Assembly (NCBI GenBank): GCA_002709665.1
Contig: PAQK01000046.1
Coordinates: 135,015 to 169,372, forward strand
From: Gemmatimonadota bacterium
GTDB lineage: Bacteria; Latescibacterota; UBA2968; GCA-2709665
Reading direction: 5' to 3'
DNA length: 34,358 nt
Shown here piece after piece: positions 24,160 through 32,260 of this stretch. The notes under the pieces are model-generated. The model made no database searches and was not told the DNA's origin. It saw only the letters and a program-made list of their open reading frames with translations. The translations under genes were made by a program, and so were the position numbers. Numbering within the stretch: position 1 is the first letter of the stretch; each line of letters opens with the position of its first letter.

Positions 24160-26664
24160 TCAAGAAGCCGATAATACCCAGCCAAATGCTCCTGCGAACA
24201 GCACGAAATCTGCAAAACTGATCTGACCGTCCTTGTTTAGGTCGAAGGCCTGAGCATAGACCTCGTCGCCCGAAACCGAGCCGAAGGACCGTGCGAATGG
24301 CACGAAGTCTGCAAAGTCAACCCTTCCGTTCTTGTCAAAATCGGCGAGACTCCCATCTGCAAGTGGAGGATCTTCATAGACTGGGCTCTGGCGCAAGGCC
24401 ATCCCTCTTGGGCCCTCCCCGATCTGGAAGGATTTGATTACACGTCTTCTCCTGGCATCAACAAGAATTAAGTCATTCGAGTCCTGATTGGCCACATAGA
24501 CAATGCTGCCGTCACGGGAGAGTACCATATCACGTGTTTCCCTGCCCGGAGTGTTGGCACTTGTCGTCACTCGGTTTGTAGAGAGGTCCACAAACATCAG
24601 CGCGGAGTTTGCACGATCAGTGGCATACAACATTTCGCCATCTGCGGAAACTGCCAAACGAAAAACACTGGCAGATCCCGTTCCTACCGTATCCAGCACG
24701 CGAAAAGACTGGGTATCAATTATGGAGATCCCACCATCGAAACCCGCGACATATAGTCTGTCCCCGGAAGGAGACAATGCCAGGGATCTGGGTGATTCCA
24801 CGACTGTGACCCTGTTCAGGATACGGCCAGTTTCGAGGTCCATACTTACAACTTGGTGACCATCGATGTCTGTCACATATAGACGGGTGTTGTCTGGGTT
24901 GACGGCAATTCCGAAAGGTCCCCTCTTGCTGTCCGAATTCATCGGTACAGACAACCTCTGTGTTTCCCTGAGGCGCTCCACGTCAATCACAGATACGCTC
25001 TGTCCGTTCGAGTTGGTCACATAGATCTTGCTGCCGTCGCTCGAAACCGCAAGGTCCAGGGGTTCACTACCCACTCTGATATTCTCTATTGTGGTGTGTG
25101 TGGAAGTGTCGATCACTTGAACTGTGTTAACGCTCCCATCTTCTGCCGCCCCGTTGTTGGCAACGAACAGATGCCGCTCGTCACGAGTCAGGACAACACT
25201 CAGCGGCTTATCCCCAGTGGGTATTCGGGCCACCACCTTCTCCGCACCAGTATCGAAGACCGCCAGCGATCGGGATCTACGTAAAACTAGATAAAGCACC
25301 GGCCGGCCGGATAGAGACAGGATTTTGAACTGACCTGCCGGAAGGTCTTCTGTCGGAAATACCGTCTGGTTTCCCTCTTCGTCTCGCGCCTGGACTCGAT
25401 ATTCCACTATCGAACCCCGTTTCTGTCCCGGAATCTGGGCAGAGAAAACACCGTTACCCATCATAACCAACTCTACCGTTTGGGCCTGCCCCCCATTGAC
25501 TGTATAAACCAAATCTCCCGAGACGCTCCCCGTTTCATCGGTAATCTTGGCACGGACGATGTAGGGCCCATCTGCGTCCGGTGTGTTGCTGGGCAGAACG
25601 GGATTTTCGATGTACGGAAATCCGGGCAGCGCCGTGCCGAGCACGAAGTCAACATTTCCGACTGCACCGCCTGTCCGGATCCGGATGGAGATTGCGCCGG
25701 ACTGAACAGAAGCGTTGTCGTAGTATTCCTTTGGAAATCCGGTGTCGAATCGATCAAAGATTCCACCAAAATTTTCCGGGGTAACTGCACCATCAAGACC
25801 CTCGATGGACACATCGTAATCCCCCGGAGGCAGCCCGCGGATCTCATATTGGCCATCGCCTCCCGGTCCCAAACGACTCCCGGAGGTTCCGGAGAGAACC
25901 GACGCAAAGAATTCCTCGGTTCCGGCCTTGTAGGCCACAACGTGCACCCCAAAGGCCCCACTTCCATCGCGTCGAGTGACTTTGCCTAGAATTGTACCGG
26001 TGTTTAGTGCCTCTGCAGAAGGATACAGTGTGGAAACTCCGGATATGTCATCTGCAGCAAGCGTCTTTTCGCCGCCAAAGTAGTAGGGATACATTGTAGG
26101 CCTAACTTCTATGTCCCCAGCTAGCGCGGAGTGGTCCAGACCCAGAAGGTGTCCGACTTCGTGCGTCAGTACGCCCTGCAGGTCTAGAATCCCGCTGCCC
26201 AGTTCCGGATTCCCGACCGAGAACCGGAAATCCCTCGCATTGAACACGATGTCGGTATCGGTCATCTCTCCTGAATCGTTCCAGTTGATTCGTGTGAAAG
26301 CGATTACCCCAGTTTCTCTTGGGCTATCGAAATGTTCCCCCACTCTATCGAACGTGATCACATTTCTGCCATCCGAACCTGAGACAGTGAAGTTTCCCTC
26401 TCCCCTGTTCCGAAAGGCGATCGAGGAGGTTACCACATCTTCCCAGGCTGCAAAACTGTCCCCGATGACCCGATCGACATGGGTCTTTAGATAAGGGAAG
26501 GTATTCGCATCAACCCAGAAGTCGATGCCGTTCCTCACGGCGGTTGCCGGCCACTTGACGGAAACAATGCTGCCCTGGTTGTTTCTGTCGAGCTGCGTGA
26601 CATATGAACCCGACGGCACGGTGACCAGGAGCAGTAAGAGAATGCAGAGTGCAGCACGTGTCAC
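24160..26664 (-). CDS. Secreted matrixin-type metalloprotease with propeller and EF-hand-like repeats
   Basis: An 834-residue exported protein. A signal peptide (residues 1-20) is followed by a matrixin (M10-like) catalytic domain: HEVGHLLGLDH with zinc ligands His168, His172, His178 and catalytic Glu169, and the Met-turn PTMYPYY (Met191). A carboxypeptidase-regulatory-like beta domain (about 222-295) follows, then an Ig-like or beta region and YVTN-type propeller repeats (about 450-770, for example LYVTDIDGHQVVSMDLETG). Two terminal calcium-binding repeats end it (DFDKNGRVDFADFVPFARSFG and DLNKDGQISFADFVLFAGAFG), which resemble dockerin or sorting modules. No propeptide Cys switch is seen. 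The GTG start (26664) has AGAGGA upstream and lies one base after the pilin-like stop, so translation is coupled. Confidence 0.87.
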   Translation of the reverse strand: MTRAALCILLLLLVTVPSGSYVTQLDRNNQGSIVSVKWPATAVRNGIDFWVDANTFPYLKTHVDRVIGDSFAAWEDVVTSSIAFRNRGEGNFTVSGSDGRNVITFDRVGEHFDSPRETGVIAFTRINWNDSGEMTDTDIVFNARDFRFSVGNPELGSGILDLQGVLTHEVGHLLGLDHSALAGDIEVRPTMYPYYFGGEKTLAADDISGVSTLYPSAEALNTGTILGKVTRRDGSGAFGVHVVAYKAGTEEFFASVLSGTSGSRLGPGGDGQYEIRGLPPGDYDVSIEGLDGAVTPENFGGIFDRFDTGFPKEYYDNASVQSGAISIRIRTGGAVGNVDFVLGTALPGFPYIENPVLPSNTPDADGPYIVRAKITDETGSVSGDLVYTVNGGQAQTVELVMMGNGVFSAQIPGQKRGSIVEYRVQARDEEGNQTVFPTEDLPAGQFKILSLSGRPVLYLVLRRSRSLAVFDTGAEKVVARIPTGDKPLSVVLTRDERHLFVANNGAAEDGSVNTVQVIDTSTHTTIENIRVGSEPLDLAVSSDGSKIYVTNSNGQSVSVIDVERLRETQRLSVPMNSDSKRGPFGIAVNPDNTRLYVTDIDGHQVVSMDLETGRILNRVTVVESPRSLALSPSGDRLYVAGFDGGISIIDTQSFRVLDTVGTGSASVFRLAVSADGEMLYATDRANSALMFVDLSTNRVTTSANTPGRETRDMVLSRDGSIVYVANQDSNDLILVDARRRRVIKSFQIGEGPRGMALRQSPVYEDPPLADGSLADFDKNGRVDFADFVPFARSFGSVSGDEVYAQAFDLNKDGQISFADFVLFAGAFGWVLSAS

Positions 26665-26665
26665 A

Positions 26666-27064
26666 TCAGTCCTCTTTAACGAGAATTGGTTGGTCGGAAT
26701 GATGATTCACTTGCCAGATTTCCACTTCCCCATCGCCGTCCATGTCAGCTTTCGCTGTGGCCACGAAGGAACTGTCGGTTATATCCACCCGATACCGAAA
26801 CCTCCCGGGTGTGGACCTCAGCTTCAGGATATCGGCGTTGTTGAACGCATTGATGGGGATGTAGGATCCGTGTGATTTCCGGTGCGAGACCTCCAAGTTG
26901 TGTATACTCTTCAGGATCACACGCGCCCTCGCCCTTTCGTCATCCGGTTGTGTCCTGGATGTAAACCTGTACACAACCAGCGTAGAAAGTGTCAGCAGCA
27001 ACAGTCCCGGCAGAAGAAAATGTCTGAACACAACTTTCTTTTCTTCGGTTTGTGCCAATCTCAC
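26666..27064 (-). CDS. Type IV pilin-like / pseudopilin-like membrane protein
   Basis: A 132-residue protein with one N-terminal membrane helix (LLPGLLLLTLSTLVVYRF) and a periplasmic or surface domain. ARVILKSIHNLEVSHRKSHGSYIPINAF and the following small beta domain with a calcium-like loop (DMDGDGEVEIW) resemble the C-terminal part of type IV pilins, but the classical prepilin cleavage motif is not evident. It starts at GTG 27064, overlapping the stop of the lipoprotein gene by four bases, and is followed one base later by the protease start. A role in surface display or secretion of the protease is inference. Confidence 0.68.
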   Translation of the reverse strand: MRLAQTEEKKVVFRHFLLPGLLLLTLSTLVVYRFTSRTQPDDERARARVILKSIHNLEVSHRKSHGSYIPINAFNNADILKLRSTPGRFRYRVDITDSSFVATAKADMDGDGEVEIWQVNHHSDQPILVKED

Positions 27065-28734
27065 CTCTCGAATTGCGACCCGATAAGAACGGGCTCCTCC
27101 GCAGCGGTTGCCCAGCGTGCCCTTACCTCAAGCGTGTCGGGGTAGTCTGCCAGAGGTTCTGAAGGAACGAACGGAAACCCTGATCCCATCTCCCAGATCC
27201 CATTGCCGTCCTTGTCCAGGAAGCCGGAAATCTGGTATTTGCCTGGGACCAATCCGTTCAGGGCGAATAAGGTGTCTACTGGAGCTACAATGGTCTGATA
27301 AAGGCGAAACGGGTATGCAATCTGGCGCGCCTGAACAACAGTTTGCACCTGGGAATGACCAACCGTACCCGTCACCTCACCCAGATCTTTGGGTGAGGTG
27401 ACGGTGAACCGGAAGTGCAGAGAGTCCGGCAGGGCATTCCCGGAAATATCCGTGAGAATTCCCGGGATCACCTGCACATGATACGTCTCACCCGCCTCCC
27501 ACGCGGGCCGGGGTTCAAAGACAAGCTGGTTTGGCGAAGACCAATGTAGCTTACCATCCGGTACTCGCGTGGTATCGGACCTGAGCCAAAGATCATCACA
27601 AGTTTGAACGTCCATGGCCTCGCTAAAGTTCATAATGAGGGTTGCCTTCGGTGAAACGTACTTTTCTCCAAGCTCGGGCACCGTAGAGACGACCTCCGGC
27701 ATACGCCGATCGGGCTCCCCCTCGCCTCGTACTTTTGCCGATTCCCCCGGCACCAGACTGTTTCCTGCGAGGTCGACCACTCCTGAAAGGTCGATCTGAT
27801 ATGCCTCACCTGCCACTTGTGGCGCTGTCAGGATCCAGACCTGGCTGGAATTCGCAGCGTCCGTGTAAGTCCCCAGGACGTTCAGAATTCCGGACGCACT
27901 ACTAACCCCGACCGGTCGAGTCATCTTAACGGGTTCATTGAACCGGAGCAGTATTTGACCGCTGTCCGGTGTCCTGGCAGACAGGAATACAGGTCCTGTC
28001 GTGTCTCTCAGGGCAGGTTTGAGAAAACCCAATTCCACCGCCTCTTCTTCTGAGGACACCGTGAGATCTTCTGAGGGCACGGCCAGGTCGTCAGTGGCAG
28101 GTGTAAACAATTGATCACGGTTATTGTCCAGGAATCCAAAGACTCTATAACGGCCTGTGCCGATGCGAGGTATTTGGAATTGGCCGACTTGCCCAGGTTG
28201 TGTAACGTAATCTGGTGGGTCGAATGAGGGATCAGGTGAAGTACCTTCGCTCAGATCGTATACCCAAAGGAATGCTTGCGCGCCCCCTTTAAGATGTATG
28301 CTCCCACGGATTTCACCCTTGCTCAACCTTGGCCCGGTTGAAAAGGCGAAGCTGTATGAAGAACCCATTCGATTCCGCGACTCGTCGGAGCTTCCGGACC
28401 CGATCGTCACGAGATAGGTCCTGTCTTTTCGTAGCACCTCCGGAGTCTCAATTTCCAACTCCCGTCCTTGCCATTTTAGTTTGGGCTCACTCGAAAACCT
28501 GGGCGATACGAATACTGCCCTTTCTACTGAGCCGCGGTCCATCGACTCGCTGAATCGGACTTTTATGTTGAGTTGCGGATCTACTCCCACGGAATCTGGA
28601 CCGGGATATGTCCATTCCACCACCGGTGCCGTCCTATCAGGCGGGCCACCGGGGGGCGGCATCGGTCGAGCACAGCCCGAAAACAGAATCAGCGCGGTCA
28701 ACACCGCGCTTTGGGTCCTAATGTGAATCTGCAT
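27061..28734 (-). CDS. Ig-like domain lipoprotein (Big_5 type)
   Basis: A 557-residue exported lipoprotein. The signal peptide ends in the lipobox LFSGC (Cys21), followed by a proline/glycine stretch (PMPPPGGPPDRTAPVV) typical of such lipoproteins in Bacteroidetes-like bacteria. Repeated Ig-like modules follow, with the motifs VRFSESMDRGSVERA, LLRFNEPVKM and LIMNFSEAMDV, and two carboxypeptidase-regulatory-like stretches ending in GFLDNNRDQLF and GFLDKDGNGIWEMG. It is probably an outer-membrane or surface protein; no enzyme function is expected. ATG 28734 has AAGG 5 bp upstream. It follows xerC by 33 bp, and its end overlaps the pilin-like gene. Confidence 0.86.
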   Translation of the reverse strand: MQIHIRTQSAVLTALILFSGCARPMPPPGGPPDRTAPVVEWTYPGPDSVGVDPQLNIKVRFSESMDRGSVERAVFVSPRFSSEPKLKWQGRELEIETPEVLRKDRTYLVTIGSGSSDESRNRMGSSYSFAFSTGPRLSKGEIRGSIHLKGGAQAFLWVYDLSEGTSPDPSFDPPDYVTQPGQVGQFQIPRIGTGRYRVFGFLDNNRDQLFTPATDDLAVPSEDLTVSSEEEAVELGFLKPALRDTTGPVFLSARTPDSGQILLRFNEPVKMTRPVGVSSASGILNVLGTYTDAANSSQVWILTAPQVAGEAYQIDLSGVVDLAGNSLVPGESAKVRGEGEPDRRMPEVVSTVPELGEKYVSPKATLIMNFSEAMDVQTCDDLWLRSDTTRVPDGKLHWSSPNQLVFEPRPAWEAGETYHVQVIPGILTDISGNALPDSLHFRFTVTSPKDLGEVTGTVGHSQVQTVVQARQIAYPFRLYQTIVAPVDTLFALNGLVPGKYQISGFLDKDGNGIWEMGSGFPFVPSEPLADYPDTLEVRARWATAAEEPVLIGSQFER

Positions 28735-28767
28735 AGTTGCCTTTTTGAGTCTCCAACCAGGCCACCT

Positions 28768-29673
28768 TCACGCTCTTGGATGCGCCTGTTTGTAAGCCTT
28801 CTTCAGCCTTTCAACACTCACATGCGTATACACTTGGGTGGTCGACAAACTCGCGTGACCCAGCATCTCCTTTACCGCGTTCAGATCCGCACCGGCATCG
28901 AGCAGATGGGTGGCGAAACTGTGCCGAAGCGTGTGAGGGGTTAACCTGCGTCTCCCGGTCGCTTCCGACAGATATCTGACAACTCGGTGCTGCACCCCGC
29001 TTGGGCTGAGGGGGCTGCCGGTTCTGCTCAGGAAGACACGGTGACGATCCTCGCCTGTTGCACTAGAATCCATTAGCTCAGGACGTCGTGTCAGATATCG
29101 CCGCATGGCATCCGTTGCGTGTTTGCCTATGGGGACAATCCGCTCCTTACCACCCTTTCCCAGAACGCGAACCAGGCCCGAGTCGAGATCCAGAGCGCTT
29201 TCCGTCAGTCCAACCAGCTCGCGTAAACGAATCCCGGAGCTGTAAAGCAATTCGAGGATGGCGCGGTCTCTCAAACCGAGAATGGTGTCGTCCGGAGGAG
29301 CGTTCAGAGCCCCCTGAGCTTCTATAACATCGAGATGAACCGGGAGTGTCTTGTCCTGTTTGGGGGGTGATACCTGGAGGGCGGGGTTCTTCCCGATTCT
29401 TCCAGTCCGGCAAAGATAGGTCAGAAATGTCCGGAGCGAGGCAAGCTTCCTGGCGATAGAACGACGCCCGAATCCTGAAGCATGTAAGTGGCTCAGATAG
29501 GCCCTTATTTTGTCTCGGGCCAATTCTCCAGGATCCATCGGCGCCCCTTGCTTCTCAAAATCAAGAAACCCCAGGAAACCGCTCAGATCGGTGCCGTAGG
29601 CACGGCAGGTGTGTATGGATAATCGTCGTTCCTGCTCAAGATGAATCAGGAACTCCGATATAAGTTCCTGCAT
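28768..29673 (-). CDS. xerC: Tyrosine recombinase XerC
   Basis: A 301-residue tyrosine recombinase of normal XerC/XerD length. The catalytic set is complete: Arg149 (GIRLREL), Lys173 (LGKGGKER), His247 and Arg250 (HTLRHSFATH), His273 (LGHASLSTTQ) and nucleophile Tyr282 (VYTHV). The SAM-like N-terminal domain occupies residues 1-100. XerC works with XerD to resolve chromosome dimers at dif. It lies 39 bp downstream of topA in the same direction, as in many genomes where topA and xerC are neighbours; the hslVU genes often found next are absent here. A mobile-element integrase is unlikely given length and context. Confidence 0.92.
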   Translation of the reverse strand: MQELISEFLIHLEQERRLSIHTCRAYGTDLSGFLGFLDFEKQGAPMDPGELARDKIRAYLSHLHASGFGRRSIARKLASLRTFLTYLCRTGRIGKNPALQVSPPKQDKTLPVHLDVIEAQGALNAPPDDTILGLRDRAILELLYSSGIRLRELVGLTESALDLDSGLVRVLGKGGKERIVPIGKHATDAMRRYLTRRPELMDSSATGEDRHRVFLSRTGSPLSPSGVQHRVVRYLSEATGRRRLTPHTLRHSFATHLLDAGADLNAVKEMLGHASLSTTQVYTHVSVERLKKAYKQAHPRA

Positions 29674-29712
29674 AATCCCTTACCAGTATCCCTCTGTGTG
29701 CAAAATGTATTA

Positions 29713-31968
29713 CTAGGTGTGCATCTCCTCCTCACTCGATGCCTCCTGCTCGACTTTGTGTTTACACTTAAGACAACGAACCGAATCGTCTCCCTTTCGG
29801 GCGGTATGCTCCGCCAAAAAGGGCCCCTCGCACATCGGGCACTCCTTGTTCAGGGGACGATCCCACGCTACGAATTCACATTGAGGGTAGTTACTACACC
29901 CGTAAAAGGTCTTTCCCCTCCTGCTGTTCCGTTCCACCAGATGACCTTCGCACCCATCCCTGACACAAGGCACTCCCAACGAAATTGGTCGAGTATTCTT
30001 GCACTCCGGGTAAGCCGAGCAGGCAAGGAATCTCCCACTTCTTCCAGTCCGGATGATCATGTCGGAATCACACTTCTCACATTTCTCTCCGGTCACCTCA
30101 GGCGTATCCTGCTCCTCCAAAGGAAGGGTATTTCTGCCCTCGGGGAATCCGGAACAGGCCACGAACCGTCCGTTACGTCCCCACTTGATGACCATCATTT
30201 CGCCACATTTTTCACATGCTTTGTCTGTTACTTCCTGCAACGAGGCCTTCAATTCCTTTCGTGAACTCTCTGCCCGGTCAAGATCCTTAGAGAAAGGACC
30301 ATAAAAATCCTCGACCACCTTCACCCAATCGTAGCTACCGTTTTCCACCTGATCGAGTTCACCCTCCATCTTCGCGGTAAAGTCTACATTGAACACGTCG
30401 GGAAAGGCCTTGACCAGTATACTGCTCACCGTTTTACCCAGGTCGGTGGGCGAAAAACGTCCCTGATCACGGTTCACATAGTCTTTGTCTTGCAAAGTAC
30501 TGATAATCTGGGCATACGTACTGGGTCTGCCGATTTCAAGCGATTCTAGCTCCTTTACCAGAGTTGGTTCAGAGAAACGGGGTGGCGGCTTGGTAAAGTG
30601 CTGTTCGGGCAGCAGCTCTACAAGCGTTATCCGTTCGCCCTCTGTCAGAGTGGCTGGCAGAAGCCCCTCTGCCTCCTCCTGTTCGTCATCGGTACCTTCT
30701 GTGTACAGTGCCGTGAAGCCCGGAAACTTGAGCACCGAACCCGTGGCACGTAGTTCGCAATTCCCTGCGCCAAAATCTATTGTTGTGCGGTCGTAAACCG
30801 CCGGTGCCATCTGGCAGGCGATAAACCGATCCCAAACCAGTTTGTAAAGCTTTGCCTGATCGGGTGTGAGATAGGACTTTAACGAATCCGGGGGGTGTTC
30901 GATTCCTGTTGGCCTAACCGCCTCGTGGGCGTCTTGCGAGGCCTTGCCCTTGCGGTATACGCGAGGATTCTTAGGTAGGTGATTTTTACCGAATCTGTTC
31001 GTAATATACGTCCTGGCCGATGCAACCGCCTCATCCGCCAGCCGTGTGGAGTCGGTTCGCATATAGGTGATGAGGCCCGTAGTTTCTCCGCCGATCTCGA
31101 TGCCCTCGTACAGCTGCTGGGCAACCATCATCGTTTTCCGCGCCGTAAACCTAAGCCGTCTGGAAGCTTCCTGCTGAAGTGTACTTGTGATAAACGGCGG
31201 TGCCGGATTTCGACGCTGTTCCTTCTTTGTGATCTTCTTGATGAAGTACGCCGCTTCTGAATCCGCTGCCTCCTGAAGCTGTGCCACAATTTCATCCGCT
31301 TGTTCCTGATTTTCGATCTGAGGCTTCTCGCCTTTGTAAGCAAACAGACGTGATTTGAAGGGATCGGTTTCCTCACCCTTGACCATGGCATCTACCGTCC
31401 AGTACTCCTGGGGTTCGAATGCCTGGATCTCAGCCTCACGTTCGCAGATCATCCGAAGTGCCACGGACTGTACACGACCGGCACTCAACCCCCCATGGAC
31501 GGTTTTCCAGAGAAGTGGACTTACCTTGTATCCAACCAACCGATCAAGCACCCGTCGAGCCTGCTGTGCGTCCACCTTACGTAGGTCGATTTTGCTCGGG
31601 TTCGCAACGGCCTCATTCACCGCCCTTTCCGTTATCTCATTGAACATCACCCGCTCAATCTCTCCCCCGTGTTTCAAGGCCTGCACAACGTGCCACGCAA
31701 TAGCTTCCCCTTCTCGATCCGGGTCAGTAGCCAGAATCAACTTACCTGCCGATTTTGCGGCTGATCTCAGTTTTTGCAGGAGCTTGCCCCTCCCCCTGAT
31801 CGTCTGGTATCGGGGCAGGAAACCACTATCAATATCAATTCCAAGATCTTTTTGCGGCAAATCTCGTACGTGACCCATGCTGGCCATCACCACGTAATCT
31901 TTCCCCAATATCTTGTTGATGGTTTTGGCCTTTGCCGGCGACTCAACCACCACAAGTGCATTCGGCAT
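29713..31968 (-). CDS. topA: DNA topoisomerase I (type IA)
   Basis: A 751-residue type IA topoisomerase that relaxes negative supercoils. The Toprim domain has LVVVESPAKAKTI at the start and ATDPDREGEAIAWH; the active-site tyrosine is Tyr302 in GLITYMRTDSTR. Four C-terminal zinc ribbons follow (starting CEKCGEM, CEKCDSDM, CVRDGCEG and CPMCEGP). In the first the fourth ligand Cys is replaced (FPEGRNT against YPECKNT in the second), so it may not hold zinc. ATG 31968 has AAGGAG close upstream. It appears to be the first gene of a minus-strand run continuing through xerC and the secreted-protein genes. Confidence 0.95.
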   Translation of the reverse strand: MPNALVVVESPAKAKTINKILGKDYVVMASMGHVRDLPQKDLGIDIDSGFLPRYQTIRGRGKLLQKLRSAAKSAGKLILATDPDREGEAIAWHVVQALKHGGEIERVMFNEITERAVNEAVANPSKIDLRKVDAQQARRVLDRLVGYKVSPLLWKTVHGGLSAGRVQSVALRMICEREAEIQAFEPQEYWTVDAMVKGEETDPFKSRLFAYKGEKPQIENQEQADEIVAQLQEAADSEAAYFIKKITKKEQRRNPAPPFITSTLQQEASRRLRFTARKTMMVAQQLYEGIEIGGETTGLITYMRTDSTRLADEAVASARTYITNRFGKNHLPKNPRVYRKGKASQDAHEAVRPTGIEHPPDSLKSYLTPDQAKLYKLVWDRFIACQMAPAVYDRTTIDFGAGNCELRATGSVLKFPGFTALYTEGTDDEQEEAEGLLPATLTEGERITLVELLPEQHFTKPPPRFSEPTLVKELESLEIGRPSTYAQIISTLQDKDYVNRDQGRFSPTDLGKTVSSILVKAFPDVFNVDFTAKMEGELDQVENGSYDWVKVVEDFYGPFSKDLDRAESSRKELKASLQEVTDKACEKCGEMMVIKWGRNGRFVACSGFPEGRNTLPLEEQDTPEVTGEKCEKCDSDMIIRTGRSGRFLACSAYPECKNTRPISLGVPCVRDGCEGHLVERNSRRGKTFYGCSNYPQCEFVAWDRPLNKECPMCEGPFLAEHTARKGDDSVRCLKCKHKVEQEASSEEEMHT

Positions 31969-31981
31969 AAATTCTCCTTGT

Positions 31982-31996
31982 GTAACAAACTGTTAC
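31982..31996. promoter_or_regulatory. Palindrome just upstream of the topA ribosome-binding site
   Basis: GTAACA-AAC-TGTTAC is a perfect 6-3-6 inverted repeat ending 13 bp before the topA ATG. Its position over the translation start region suits an operator or a small leader hairpin; no regulator can be named. Confidence 0.35.
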
Positions 31997-32167
31997 GCTC
32001 TCGACCTAACAAATGACATAAAGAACAGCAAATTCAATTGGGTTCGAGTATTCGCAGAAGGGTACAAAACTCCTGAAGGTGATGCCGCCATCTGGATAAT
32101 CTGGCCGATCAGGTGAGTTGACATCCAATAACCCAAGCAGGTAGATCCATCCGGGCTCCGCTGTTCA

Positions 32168-32245
32168 AAAGTAAGAGCAGGCCCTGAAAAAGTCAAGGTG
32201 TACCGACATAAAATTAATATAAATATATATTTATGAATATTTTTC
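32168..32245 (-). promoter_or_regulatory. Candidate topA promoter with AT-rich upstream element
   Basis: On the minus strand TTGACT (32196-32191, 5/6) is followed after 17 bp by TACTTT (32173-32168, weak -10). Directly upstream, 32208-32245 is almost pure A/T and holds a perfect 16-bp palindrome at 32219-32234, as an UP element might. A leader of about 190 nt would result. The rest of the spacer between topA and the BatA-like gene shows no ORF I would trust. Confidence 0.33.
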
Positions 32246-32260
32246 GGTTCGCGGATACCG

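Noticed and set aside
28768-29673. Tyrosine recombinase as a sign of an integrated element
   Set aside because: Length, motifs and position after topA fit housekeeping XerC; no attachment repeats or other phage or integron genes were seen.
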